This document shows, piece by piece, positions 24,567-35,880 of a DNA stretch of 55,051 nucleotides; positions within the stretch are counted from its first letter, which is position 1, and each line of letters begins with the position of its first letter. Source of the DNA: Deltaproteobacteria bacterium (GTDB lineage Bacteria > Desulfobacterota > Binatia > UBA9968); NCBI GenBank assembly GCA_016874755.1, contig VGTH01000036.1:1-55051 (forward strand), written 5' to 3'. The position numbers were made by a program, and so were the translations under genes. The notes below the pieces were generated by a model. The model made no database searches, was not told the DNA's origin, and saw only the letters and a list, made by a program, of their open reading frames with translations.

Positions 24567-25172
24567 ATGGCTTTCATGTTTGCTCAGAAGAGCACACAGC
24601 AAGACGTTGCTCGGTCAGAGAGCCATTGGACGCTAAGTCAAATTACTGGCCGTTTAGTCGAAATCTCCGGCTCGACGGGATCCGCATCGTTGACCATGAG
24701 CTTTGGCTTAGTGCGCGAAGCGCAGTTAAACGGGGAGCCGGTTGGTTGGGTGACTTCGACCGAGAGTTCTTTCTATCCACCGGATGCGGCTCGGAGTGGT
24801 GCCGATCTAGCTGCTCTCGTGGTGGTTCGTTTGCCAAAACGAGAGAACATTCCGCGCGCGGGAGAGAAACTTTTGCGCTCGGGTGGGTTTGGGTTGATTG
24901 TGCTCGATCTTGGGGCGGCCGATATTCCCATGCCCTTGCAGGCGCGCTTGACGGGTTTGGCTATGCATCATCATGCGGCGCTGGTTTGTCTGACGACTAA
25001 AGCGAGTAAAGCTTTTTCGTTGGGCTCGTTGGTGTCGTTGCGCGTGCACGCGGAAAAGAAACGGATTTCTGGAAATAGGTTTGGCTGCGCGCTGCGGGTG
25101 CTGAAAGACAAACGGCGCGGGCCCACTTGGAATCATGAAGAACTCTACCGCGGACCGGCTGGCTTGTGTTGA
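24567..25172 (+). CDS. imuA: ImuA-like SOS mutagenesis protein
   Basis: 201 residues. The RecA-like/SulA-like fold shows as GRLVEISGSTGSASLTMSF-type wording, then GEPVGWVTSTESSFYPPDA and GLIVLDLGAADIPMPLQARL. ImuA binds RecA and ImuB in the ImuA-ImuB-DnaE2 mutasome. There is no intact Walker A of RecA type (SGSTGSAS is degenerate), as is common in the family. Its 3' end overlaps imuB by 38 bases in another frame, so the pair is coupled. Confidence 0.8.
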   Translation: MAFMFAQKSTQQDVARSESHWTLSQITGRLVEISGSTGSASLTMSFGLVREAQLNGEPVGWVTSTESSFYPPDAARSGADLAALVVVRLPKRENIPRAGEKLLRSGGFGLIVLDLGAADIPMPLQARLTGLAMHHHAALVCLTTKASKAFSLGSLVSLRVHAEKKRISGNRFGCALRVLKDKRRGPTWNHEELYRGPAGLC

Positions 25173-26721
25173 TCTGCCGGCTTTTCCATTGCAGCTGCTG
25201 CTCAAGCGCCGCCCTGAATGGGCGGGCCATCCGGCCGCAGTGGTGGCGGAGGACAGACCGCAAGGATTGATTCTTTGGGTCAATGATCGAGCCCGCCAAC
25301 TCGGCGTCTTGCCGGGAATGCGCTACGCCGCGGCTTTCTCTCTTGCGACGGGATTGCGCGCCGGCGAAGTAGCCGCGGGTGAGATCAAACAAGCCATAGA
25401 CGGCCTCACCCAATGTTTGATGCGTTGGTCGCCGGAAGTCGAACCGGCCAAACAGGAGCCCGGGATTTTCTGGCTCAATGGCGCTGGGTTGAAGCAGCTT
25501 TTCCCCACGGCCAATCAGTGGGCCCGAGCGATTGATGGCAGCATTAAAGAAGGTGATTACCAGGCCACCATCGTCGTCGGCTATACCCGTTTTGACACCT
25601 ACGCCGTTGCTAAATCTCGAAGGGGGGTAACAATCTTTCGCAGTGCCGACGAGGAGCGCGCTGCCGCAGAGCAGGTGCCGCTTGACCGTCTGCATATCGA
25701 CGCCAAATTTCGCGATGTTTTATCCAAGCTCGGCATCAGGACCGTCGGCGCTTTATTAACACTGCCGCCAAGCGGTTTGCGCGAGCGTTTCGGTCCCGAT
25801 GCGCACCGGCTTTACCGCATGGCCGCTGGCGACCTCTGGACACCGCTCCAGCCGAGCGCGCCGGAAGCACCGGTTGTGCAACACCGTATCCTCGACGACG
25901 CCAAAAGCGACGCTGTACGGCTTTTATTTCTCATCAAACAGATGCTCCATCCGCTGCTCGCCACGCTTGCCACGCGTGCTCAAGCGCTGACGGTCTTGTG
26001 GCTGTCTTTTCTCATCGATCACGGCGCTTGGTTGAAAGAGCAACTGCGCCCCGCCGAGCCGACGCTCAACGCGGTTCAAATTCTCGATCTCGTAAGACTG
26101 CGGCTTGAATCGCTTAAACTCACTGCCGGTGTGATCGAAATCGAGTTGCGCGCCGAATCTTGCGCGGCAACGAGGGAGCAGCTCCGGCTGTTCATCGAAG
26201 GCCCGGCACGCGATCTCGACGCCGCTAACCGCGCCCTGGCGCGCCTGCGCGCCGAGTTCGGCGACGGCGCTGTCGTGCAGGCCAAACTAAAAGATGGTCA
26301 CCTCCCTGAAGCTAACTTTGCCTGGGAACCCCTCGATCGGATCATACCTCCGAACAATTCTACAACTTCGATTAAGGCAGACGGTTTGAACGGCTTGAAC
26401 CCTTCGACCGGGCTCAGGACAGGCTCCGCAAAGCGATTGAATGGTTGGAACGGTCAGTCCGCATTGGTCCGCCGCATCGTCAACAAACCGATCATGTTTG
26501 CTGGCTCCCCGCGTGGTAATCACGAGGACGGTTGGCTGATCTTGGGTCTCCAGTACGGCAGCATTGAAAAACTCACCGGTCCCTACGTTTTCTCGGGCAG
26601 TTGGTGGAATCGCGAAATCCAGCGCGAATACTACTACGCCGAAACCCGGCGTGGGGATCTCCTGTGGGTGTACTACGACCAGATGAGAAGACGATGGTTT
26701 TTACAAGGGGTGGTTGAGTGA
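25135..26721 (+). CDS. imuB: ImuB, Y-family polymerase-like mutasome subunit with a repeat-encoded insert
   Basis: 528 residues. The N-terminus CVDLPAFPLQLLLKRRP matches DinP-like folds, but the second catalytic carboxylate region reads SPEVEP and is not a DIS(G)-type active site, as in other non-catalytic ImuB proteins. The C-terminal domain (PYVFSGSWWNREIQREYYY, LLWVYYDQ) is typical and binds the clamp or partners. Residues about 404-440 are an abnormal Asn/Gly/Thr-rich insert encoded by a repeat (NPSTGLRTG). It is probably tolerated in a surface linker. Confidence 0.87.
   Translation: MKNSTADRLACVDLPAFPLQLLLKRRPEWAGHPAAVVAEDRPQGLILWVNDRARQLGVLPGMRYAAAFSLATGLRAGEVAAGEIKQAIDGLTQCLMRWSPEVEPAKQEPGIFWLNGAGLKQLFPTANQWARAIDGSIKEGDYQATIVVGYTRFDTYAVAKSRRGVTIFRSADEERAAAEQVPLDRLHIDAKFRDVLSKLGIRTVGALLTLPPSGLRERFGPDAHRLYRMAAGDLWTPLQPSAPEAPVVQHRILDDAKSDAVRLLFLIKQMLHPLLATLATRAQALTVLWLSFLIDHGAWLKEQLRPAEPTLNAVQILDLVRLRLESLKLTAGVIEIELRAESCAATREQLRLFIEGPARDLDAANRALARLRAEFGDGAVVQAKLKDGHLPEANFAWEPLDRIIPPNNSTTSIKADGLNGLNPSTGLRTGSAKRLNGWNGQSALVRRIVNKPIMFAGSPRGNHEDGWLILGLQYGSIEKLTGPYVFSGSWWNREIQREYYYAETRRGDLLWVYYDQMRRRWFLQGVVE
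26382..26455 (+). repeat. Repeat inserted in frame in imuB
   Basis: GGTTTGAACGGCTTGAACC and GATTGAATGGTTGGAACGG flank a nested element CTTCGACCGGGCTCAGGACA (26402-26421). The nested part is a diverged copy of the palindrome seen in dnaE2 at 27585-27628, and it is read in the same frame (PSTGLRTG against PSTELRTG). The total length keeps the imuB frame open. Confidence 0.75.
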
Positions 26722-26750
26722 TTCAAAACGAACTATTGAATGGAGGTTTT

Positions 26751-27032
26751 ATGGCCATACATCCGGGTAGAATTTTATTGGAAGAATTTCTTGCACCACG
26801 TGGAATTAGTGTCTGGCACCTGGCGCGAGATGTACAAATCCCGGTGCGGCGGGTTTATGAAATTATTCAGGGACAACGTGCCATCACCAAAGATACTGCT
26901 CTCTGTCTAGCGCACTACTTTGGCATGTCCGAACGCTACTGGTTGGATCTACAGGCACGGTTTGAAGGAGAGACGGCAAAGAAAACTTTGAAAGATTTTT
27001 TGAGAGGGCAATCGCTTCGTTATGTGGGGTAA
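26751..27032 (+). CDS. higA: HigA-family antitoxin-like HTH protein, without a toxin
   Basis: 93 residues from the ATG at 26751 after GGAGG. It reads MAIHPGRILLEEFLAPRGIS, then RRVYEIIQGQRAITKDTALCLAHYFG and YWLDLQARFE, a full XRE-type HigA family protein. No HigB toxin ORF is found on either side: imuB ends 30 bases upstream and dnaE2 starts 47 bases downstream. It may be a free-standing repressor or what is left of a toxin-antitoxin pair dropped into the SOS cassette. Confidence 0.85.
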   Translation: MAIHPGRILLEEFLAPRGISVWHLARDVQIPVRRVYEIIQGQRAITKDTALCLAHYFGMSERYWLDLQARFEGETAKKTLKDFLRGQSLRYVG

Positions 27033-27079
27033 GGATTAACGGTGATTTAGACAAAGTGCATTTGTCGTGATGGTTAATT

Positions 27080-30331
<3,252 letters not shown>

Positions 30332-30405
30332 AGCCGTCTCGGGCGCATTCTATGTAGGTCCGTTCTCTGTTGACTTTCGGCAGTCGAGAGGGAACTCTAG
30401 CCTTC

Positions 30406-31110
30406 ATGTCGGTCTCTCCCCATCCTTCGGCTAGAGCCATGCGACGGGTTGATGTCCCTGCGCTGGAAAATGGTGACCGTTTGACTCGCCCAGAGTTCGA
30501 GCGTCGCTATGCGGCTATGTCGCAAATCAAGAAAGCGGAACTAATCGAAGGAGTGGTTTACGTGCCTTCCCCAGTACGCTACGAGGGACATGGTCGCCAG
30601 CATTCGGAGTTAGCCACATGGCTCGGAGTCTATGTCGCCTCTACACCGGGGGCTGGGGTAGCAGACAATGCCACCGTGCGCTTGGATTTCGATAACGAAC
30701 CACAGCCAGACTTGCTGCTCCGCATCATCGAGGGTGGGCAATCGCAGGTTGGCTCTGACGGTTACGTGGAGGGTCCGCCCGAATTGATCGCCGAAATCGC
30801 TTCGAGCAGTGTAGCCTATGATCTCCATCAAAAACTCGAAGTGTATCGTCGCCACGGTGTTCAAGAATACATTGTCTGGCGCACTCAGGATCAGGCCACC
30901 GATTGGTTTGTCCTGCGCGAGGGGCGCTATGAGCGATTGACGCCAAACGAATCGGGACTGTACCAAAGCGAAAATTTTCCCGGGCTATGGTTAGATGCGC
31001 CGGCGCTGCTGCAAGGCGATCTGGCTAAGGTTCTCCGGCAACAAACCGACGGAGTGGCGACTCCCGAGCACGACGCCTTTGTTGCGCTCACAAGAGCGAA
31101 GCGAAATTGA
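30406..31110 (+). CDS. Uma2-family (DUF820) predicted endonuclease
   Basis: 234 residues from ATG 30406; ATG 30439 is also possible, and neither has a clear ribosome site. The PD-(D/E)xK-type core is visible: EPQPDLLLRI, PPELIAEIASSS and LHQKLEVYRRHGVQEYIVW, giving the D, E and K positions. Uma2 proteins are abundant in cyanobacteria and soil bacteria, and their biological target is unknown. It lies about 75 bases after dnaE2 with no clear terminator between them. Confidence 0.8.
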   Translation: MSVSPHPSARAMRRVDVPALENGDRLTRPEFERRYAAMSQIKKAELIEGVVYVPSPVRYEGHGRQHSELATWLGVYVASTPGAGVADNATVRLDFDNEPQPDLLLRIIEGGQSQVGSDGYVEGPPELIAEIASSSVAYDLHQKLEVYRRHGVQEYIVWRTQDQATDWFVLREGRYERLTPNESGLYQSENFPGLWLDAPALLQGDLAKVLRQQTDGVATPEHDAFVALTRAKRN

Positions 31111-31311
31111 GCGAGCTTCGTTTCACAAATCCCGCTTCATCTTGATGGCTGCCAACGAAGCCAATAAACCGATTCACAACCAGGATCGACCCTCAACAAC
31201 AGCACGAACCACAGGAGAGTACTTTCGAGTTGTTTCCAAATGAAAGGAAAGGGCGCAATCCATCACGCCCGTTGTCGTCGCCAAGGTAAGCGTTTCGCTG
31301 TTAGATCGTAA

Positions 31312-32361
31312 ATGGAAAACTCTGTACTCATTGCCGACTTTGAATCGGCCAACTCGTCCCAAGCGGTCAGTCTGACTGCATGCTGTCCCTTATGTGCGCA
31401 ACCAGGCGCGCCCCGGCTCTTCATCACACGCGATCGCGTCCATCATACTCCGGGGACTTTTGCCATTCACCGCTGCTCATATTGCGACGCGCATTTCATT
31501 CAGCCCTGGTTAGACAACGATCAGCTAACGCAATACTACCCTGCGGCTTATCGCCGCCATGGCCCGGCCAAATCTCTCGATAAGAAAAATTACCGCGGTT
31601 ATTGGCACAGACTTGTTCTTGAATGCTGCTACGACTATCCGGCCACCAGTTCGGTTGGAACGGCTTCAAACATTAAAAGAACCGCAGCGTGGGTTCTTTC
31701 CTGGTTCATGGCCCGACAAGTGATTCCCTATAAAGGCCAAGGCCGGATTCTCGATGTCGGCTGCGGTGCTGGCTCCTATCTCTACCGCCTCAAGCAATGG
31801 GGTTGGAAGACCTATGGGATTGAGCCAAGCCCGGCAGCAGCCCAGCAGGCGCGCGCCTTGGGGCTCGATGTACAGCAGGGCACGCTGAGAGATGCCAAGT
31901 ATCCGGACAGCTACTTTGATGTCGTACGGCTTTCCAACGTGTTGGAACATCTGCCGAACCCGAGAGAGGTGTTCGCACAGATCCGGCGAATTCTTAAACC
32001 CGACGGTATTGTCTACGTGACCGTTCCCAATACTCACAGCCTGATCTTCTGGCTATTTCGAGAACACTGGTTTGCCCTCGACGCGCCGCGTCATGTGATC
32101 TCTTACAGCCCGAAAACATTGCGAGTGTTGTGTGATGCCAGCGGTTTTGACATTGCCGCTATGAACTTTAGCGCAGGGCCTTTCAACTGCGTGCGCAGTT
32201 TGCGTTACTTCTTAAACGAGCACGAAAATTGGCCCGTTTGGATTCGGCGAATTCGCTGGGACCACAGCAAATTGCTGCGCCGCTTGCTACGGCCGATCTT
32301 CGTTATCGTTGATTCCTGCGGCTACGGCGATTTTTTGCACGCCACCTTGCGACCGAAATAG
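31312..32361 (+). CDS. Class I SAM-dependent methyltransferase with N-terminal zinc ribbon
   Basis: 349 residues. A zinc-ribbon-like front has CPLC (about residue 25) and, after 30 residues, CSYC. The Rossmann core has motif I ILDVGCGAGSYLYRL, then GIEPSPAAAQQAR, and the post-I region FDVVRLSNVLEHLPNP. A C-terminal extension of about 100 residues (ALDAPRHVISYSPKTL) is usual in methyltransferases tied to cell-surface polysaccharide or lipid pathways. No such cluster is near, so the substrate is unknown. Confidence 0.85.
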   Translation: MENSVLIADFESANSSQAVSLTACCPLCAQPGAPRLFITRDRVHHTPGTFAIHRCSYCDAHFIQPWLDNDQLTQYYPAAYRRHGPAKSLDKKNYRGYWHRLVLECCYDYPATSSVGTASNIKRTAAWVLSWFMARQVIPYKGQGRILDVGCGAGSYLYRLKQWGWKTYGIEPSPAAAQQARALGLDVQQGTLRDAKYPDSYFDVVRLSNVLEHLPNPREVFAQIRRILKPDGIVYVTVPNTHSLIFWLFREHWFALDAPRHVISYSPKTLRVLCDASGFDIAAMNFSAGPFNCVRSLRYFLNEHENWPVWIRRIRWDHSKLLRRLLRPIFVIVDSCGYGDFLHATLRPK

Positions 32362-32394
32362 TACCGCCGATGTCTTCTGTTGGCGGGCGTTAAC

Positions 32395-32427
32395 TTGACA
32401 AGCGAAAGAAAAGTGTGGTTTAAGAAT
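32395..32427 (+). promoter_or_regulatory. Candidate promoter of the 32505 lipoprotein
   Basis: A perfect -35 TTGACA (32395-32400) is followed by an A/T-rich -10 region at 32419-32427 (TTTAAGAAT) at 18-20 bases spacing. AAGGAGG follows just before the ATG. Confidence 0.45.
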
Positions 32428-32504
32428 TGTAATTTGCGTTGCGCTGTTTGGCAAAATTTTCCAGCAAGCGTGAAGATTGTGACGATCTCTAAGGAGGGGG
32501 TTGA

Positions 32505-32945
32505 ATGAAAAATTCTGTGCATTTGATGACCGGGTCGGTGGCGGCGCTTTTCTTGGGTGCTTTGCTGGTGGCGTGTAGCTCGACGGATGCGCCACCGCCG
32601 GCTCCGGCACCGGTGCCGGCACCGAAGCCAGCTCCAGCCCCAGCGCCGGCTGCAAAGGAAGAGAAAGCTGCTAAGACTAAAGCCGTCGAAGTCGAAGGCG
32701 TGATCAGCGCCGTCGGCCAGCGCACGATTACTTTTCAACTAGAACGCAAAGGCAAGATTCGCGAAGAAGTGGTCGGTGTCGACGATAAGACCAAGATTGA
32801 AAAGAGCGGCAAGAACGTCAAGCTCGCCGATCTTCAGGCTGCCGATAAAGGTATGATCAACTACGAGCCCGATGCCTACACTCCCGCGCTGGGGATCAAG
32901 ATTACTGGCAAGGGTGAAATTAAGAAAGTCGGCGGCGACGATTAG
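32505..32945 (+). CDS. Pro/Ala-rich lipoprotein
   Basis: 146 residues, ATG after AAGGAGG. A signal peptide ends in a lipobox LLVAC (Cys about residue 24). A Pro-Ala linker of about 25 residues follows, then a charged stretch and a small globular domain (about 60-140: VEGVISAVGQRTITFQLE, KTKIEKSG, GMINYEPDAYTP) that may be a beta-barrel. No family is recognised. A second lipoprotein of the same build, without the globular part, lies at 49336. It converges with the pseudoprotease gene. Confidence 0.8.
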   Translation: MKNSVHLMTGSVAALFLGALLVACSSTDAPPPAPAPVPAPKPAPAPAPAAKEEKAAKTKAVEVEGVISAVGQRTITFQLERKGKIREEVVGVDDKTKIEKSGKNVKLADLQAADKGMINYEPDAYTPALGIKITGKGEIKKVGGDD

Positions 32946-33844
32946 GTCCGATAGCGGTCGGCGCGGTCGCCGCCGACAACTTCTAAGTCTAGCGACTGAT
33001 CCTCGCGCAAAATCTTAAACGAGATCCGTTCTCCCGGACGCTTTTTCCACATTTCGCGATAGAGCTCCGGACGCGAACGGATCGCGTTTTTTTCCACACT
33101 AAGAATCACGTCTCCCTCTTTCAAGCCGAACTTTTGCGCCGGCCCTCCGGGTACCACGCCGCCAATCACCACGTGATCGGCCATGGGCTGCGGATAGATG
33201 CCCAGCCAGGGCCTCGGCTGGCGGCTTTTCACTTGACCAAATTGCTTTAGCTCTTGCTCATAAGTACGGTAGTAGTCGATGGGAATCGCCATCGAGAATT
33301 TGCCGACCTCGGTCAAGTTAAGCGACACGACTCCGAGCAGCTCGGCGCGAAAATTGGCCAGAGTGCCGCCGCCGAAGCCGGGGTTAAAAGCCGTTGTGCG
33401 AATAGTCTTATCAATCATGTATTCCCATTGGCCGTCATAAAGATCGACCGACGAGACATAGCCGCCAGCCACCCGGCGACCGCCTTGACCACTGCTAGCG
33501 ATCATCACGACCTCCTGGCCGAGCTGCACCGAATCCGCCGGCGCGAGCCGGAGAAACGGCAGCCCGCGGGTGGCGATCTTGATCAAGGACAATCCCGTCT
33601 CTTGGTCTTGGGCGGCGATCTGCGCCGGGTGCTGCTCGCCATCGTGAGTTGTCACCGTGATCGACGATGCGCCCACGGTGACGTAATGGACGGTCAAGAT
33701 GTAGCCGTCGCTATCGACGATAGTGCCCGAGCCGAAGCGCTCTGCGCCCAAGTTGCGCGCCGAGGGGTGGCGCTCGGAAACTTTGACATGAAGCTCCACC
33801 GTTGCCGGCAGAATCGAATGGATCAAACCGATATGGCCATTCAC
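32942..33844 (-). CDS. HtrA-fold protein with PDZ domain, catalytic triad lost (pseudoprotease)
   Basis: 300 residues. A trypsin-like fold of HtrA type is clear: GSGTIVDSDGYILT, LSLIKI, FNPGFGGGTL and AELLGVVSLN, followed by PDZ (GGPAQKFGLKEGDVILSVEK). The catalytic positions are not. TNNHVV is replaced by TVHYVT (His position is Tyr54), TDLAVLKI by TGLSLIKI (Asp to Gly84), and GNSGGPL by GFGGGTL (Ser to Gly158). There is no signal peptide, so it may be cytoplasmic. Its start overlaps the radical SAM gene stop by four bases. It probably binds peptides or protein ends. Confidence 0.85.
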   Translation of the reverse strand: MNGHIGLIHSILPATVELHVKVSERHPSARNLGAERFGSGTIVDSDGYILTVHYVTVGASSITVTTHDGEQHPAQIAAQDQETGLSLIKIATRGLPFLRLAPADSVQLGQEVVMIASSGQGGRRVAGGYVSSVDLYDGQWEYMIDKTIRTTAFNPGFGGGTLANFRAELLGVVSLNLTEVGKFSMAIPIDYYRTYEQELKQFGQVKSRQPRPWLGIYPQPMADHVVIGGVVPGGPAQKFGLKEGDVILSVEKNAIRSRPELYREMWKKRPGERISFKILREDQSLDLEVVGGDRADRYRT

Positions 33845-34845
33845 AGTTGTACTCCTGAAACTTCAAAGGCACGGTTAGGGTGGAGCGGTAATTGCGCCGC
33901 CGGCGTATACAGTCGCCCTTGCCAGGTGTCGCGCTTTTCCAATTCATGATAAATCGCGTTATGCACGCCGATCTTATTGATGGACCAGGCCGGCGCGACG
34001 GTCATGGCACGATAGGTTTCGCCGGTCAGACGGTGAATCACCATGTTGGGGTCGAGGCGCTCCAGAAAATCAATCACCAGCGAGACGTATTCCTCCTGGC
34101 TAAAAAGCGTGAACTGACCGCCGTGGTAAAACTTTTCCAGAGTGGTGTTTTTGATCACGTGCAAATTGTGCAGTTTGACGCCGTCGATACCCAGCTCGTT
34201 GAGTAGACCAGAGGTTTGCAGCATCTCAGCACGGCTCTCACCAGGGAAGCCCAAAATCAAATGGGTGCAGACTCGCAGACCGCGGCGCTTGCAGCGCTTG
34301 ATCGCATCGACATACTCGGCCAGACCATGGCCGCGATTGATCCACCCAAGGGTCCGGTCATGCATCGACTCAAGGCCCAGCTCCAACCAAAGATAAGTCG
34401 TGCGCGCGAGGTCGGCGATTAAGTCGAGCACGTCGTCGGGCAAGCAGTCCGGTCGTGTGCTGATCGACAGGCCGACGATGCCGGGAAAAGCCAGCGCTTC
34501 GCGGTAGAGTTGTTCCAGCTTGGCCGCGCTTTCGTAGGTGTTGGTATAGCTTTGAAAATAAGCGATGTACTTTTCCGCTCGGTGGCGTTTGAACACGGCG
34601 CTGGCGCCGCGCGCCAATTGTTCGGTGACCGAGGTGCGCGGCTGATAGTCCTCCGGTGTGTGGCTGGAGTTGTTACAATAGATGCAGCCGCCCACAGCGA
34701 CTTTGCCGTCGCGGTTAGGGCAGGTGAACTCCATCCGCAGACCGATTTTGTAAACCCGCGCGCCAAAATGGTCTTTGAGCACATGGTTGAAGGCGTTGTA
34801 GCGCTTGGCCCGCCAACGCTCGTGAAGTTCGGCCGGAAAGTTCAT
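33841..34845 (-). CDS. YhcC-type radical SAM protein (TIGR01212)
   Basis: 334 residues. The cluster-binding cysteines lie in FTCPNRDG, then GGCIYCNN near residues 41-58 (first Cys, long spacer, then C-x2-C), the spacing of the YhcC/TIGR01212 family and not the common CxxxCxxC. RPDCLP, GLESMHD, THLILGFPGE and NLHVIKNT are further family marks. The reaction is unknown. The pseudoprotease gene is coupled downstream, an arrangement that suggests joint work. Confidence 0.88.
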   Translation of the reverse strand: MNFPAELHERWRAKRYNAFNHVLKDHFGARVYKIGLRMEFTCPNRDGKVAVGGCIYCNNSSHTPEDYQPRTSVTEQLARGASAVFKRHRAEKYIAYFQSYTNTYESAAKLEQLYREALAFPGIVGLSISTRPDCLPDDVLDLIADLARTTYLWLELGLESMHDRTLGWINRGHGLAEYVDAIKRCKRRGLRVCTHLILGFPGESRAEMLQTSGLLNELGIDGVKLHNLHVIKNTTLEKFYHGGQFTLFSQEEYVSLVIDFLERLDPNMVIHRLTGETYRAMTVAPAWSINKIGVHNAIYHELEKRDTWQGRLYTPAAQLPLHPNRAFEVSGVQL

Positions 34846-35019
34846 GGGAAAGCCAACAGAGGGTTAACATAGGTACGGTTCAAGGTTCAAGATTTCTTCT
34901 CAGTACATTTCTTGTTGGCCTCGGCCTGGGTCTTGCCTGGGCTTGTGTAACACCCTGCGCGCGCCTTGGAAGTTGTTAATAAATCGATAGCTTTTACTCC
35001 TTGGGCGGGCTGCAACGGC
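34846..35019. other. Divergent intergenic region
   Basis: The spacer between the divergent yhcC-like and yceD genes holds no gene that can be supported. A short GGTTCAAGGTTCAAG word near 34877 resembles the iterated repeats elsewhere. A - strand promoter for the radical SAM operon must lie here, but I could not pick one. Confidence 0.5.
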
Positions 35020-35047
35020 TTGACAATGGGCAGGATTTCTCTATATT
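35020..35047 (+). promoter_or_regulatory. Strong sigma-70 promoter of the yceD-rpmF-plsX-fab operon
   Basis: TTGACA (35020-35025), 16 bases, then TATATT (35042-35047). Both boxes match consensus closely, about 30 bases before the ATG at 35077. Confidence 0.7.
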
Positions 35048-35076
35048 CACTTTACGAAACGGCCACTTCTGCGTCG

Positions 35077-35613
35077 ATGAAAATTCCCGTCGACGATATT
35101 CCTCAATCCCCCAAAGAGATCAGTTTCGCTGAACGAACTGAGGGGCTTAATGAGTTTTACCGCAAGGAAAGTGCGGCGGATTTCCATTTTCCCCCAGAGC
35201 TGGCAGTGCTCCTGAGCTTTTATCGGTCTGGGGAGGAGTTGTTTTTTAATGGCGAAGTGGCCGGCACAATTGGCGCGCGTTGTGGCCGCTGCCTCGAAGA
35301 TTACGAATTTGAATTGCGGCGGCGCTTCGATTTAGTCTTGGTGCCGGCGCCCGCCAAGAACGGCCGAGGCGTCGAGGAGCTGCGCGGCGAAGAATTGGGT
35401 CTGAGCTATTACGCAACCGAAGAAATCGACTTGGCTCCTCTCATCGACGAGCAAGTGATGTTGGCCCTGCCAACTCGGCCGCTGTGCAAGGACAGCTGCC
35501 GGGGGCTTTGCGATCGCTGCGGTGTCAATCTCAATGGCGAAGCATGCCGATGTGAGGCAGTAGCCAGCGACCCCCGTATGGCGATCTTTCGCACGCTCAA
35601 AGTCGGTCGCTAA
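35077..35613 (+). CDS. yceD: DUF177 (YceD-like) protein
   Basis: 178 residues from ATG 35077; longer in-frame starts would cross the promoter. Cysteines cluster as CGRCLEDYE mid-protein and CKDSCRGLCDRCGVNLN near the end, the family's metal-like motif. YceD is conserved before rpmF across bacteria and is linked to 23S rRNA accumulation. It begins the block rpmF-plsX-fabD-fabG-acpP. Confidence 0.87.
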   Translation: MKIPVDDIPQSPKEISFAERTEGLNEFYRKESAADFHFPPELAVLLSFYRSGEELFFNGEVAGTIGARCGRCLEDYEFELRRRFDLVLVPAPAKNGRGVEELRGEELGLSYYATEEIDLAPLIDEQVMLALPTRPLCKDSCRGLCDRCGVNLNGEACRCEAVASDPRMAIFRTLKVGR

Positions 35614-35679
35614 GCGGGCCCTGGATGAGCAATTACCGCTGTCGTCGCTTTGCGGCGGCAGAGAAGGATGGGATTTTCC

Positions 35680-35862
35680 ATGCCAGTACCGAAGAGACGC
35701 ACTTCGAAACGAGTCAAAAATCAGCGCCGCGCGCACGACGCCCTAACGGCTCCGCAGTGGAGTAGTTGCGCTAAATGCGGTGAGACCGTCCTGCCCCACC
35801 GTGCCTGTCGCAACTGCGGTTTTTACCGCGGCCGAGTAGTCATCCAGACCGAAGAGAGTTGA
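35680..35862 (+). CDS. rpmF: 50S ribosomal protein L32
   Basis: 60 residues from ATG 35680 (MPVPKRRTSKRVKNQRRAH). The C-terminal zinc-type knuckle has CAKCGE and, about 10 residues on, CRNCGFYRGR. It lies between yceD and plsX as in most bacteria, which ties ribosome and phospholipid gene expression. Confidence 0.95.
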   Translation: MPVPKRRTSKRVKNQRRAHDALTAPQWSSCAKCGETVLPHRACRNCGFYRGRVVIQTEES

Positions 35863-35880
35863 GCCCGCCAGCGCGGTTCT

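Noticed and set aside
24736-25000. Second reading frame (24518-25000) overlapping imuA.
   Set aside because: It gives Trp/Ser/Arg-rich sequence without family features, while the imuA frame is coherent.
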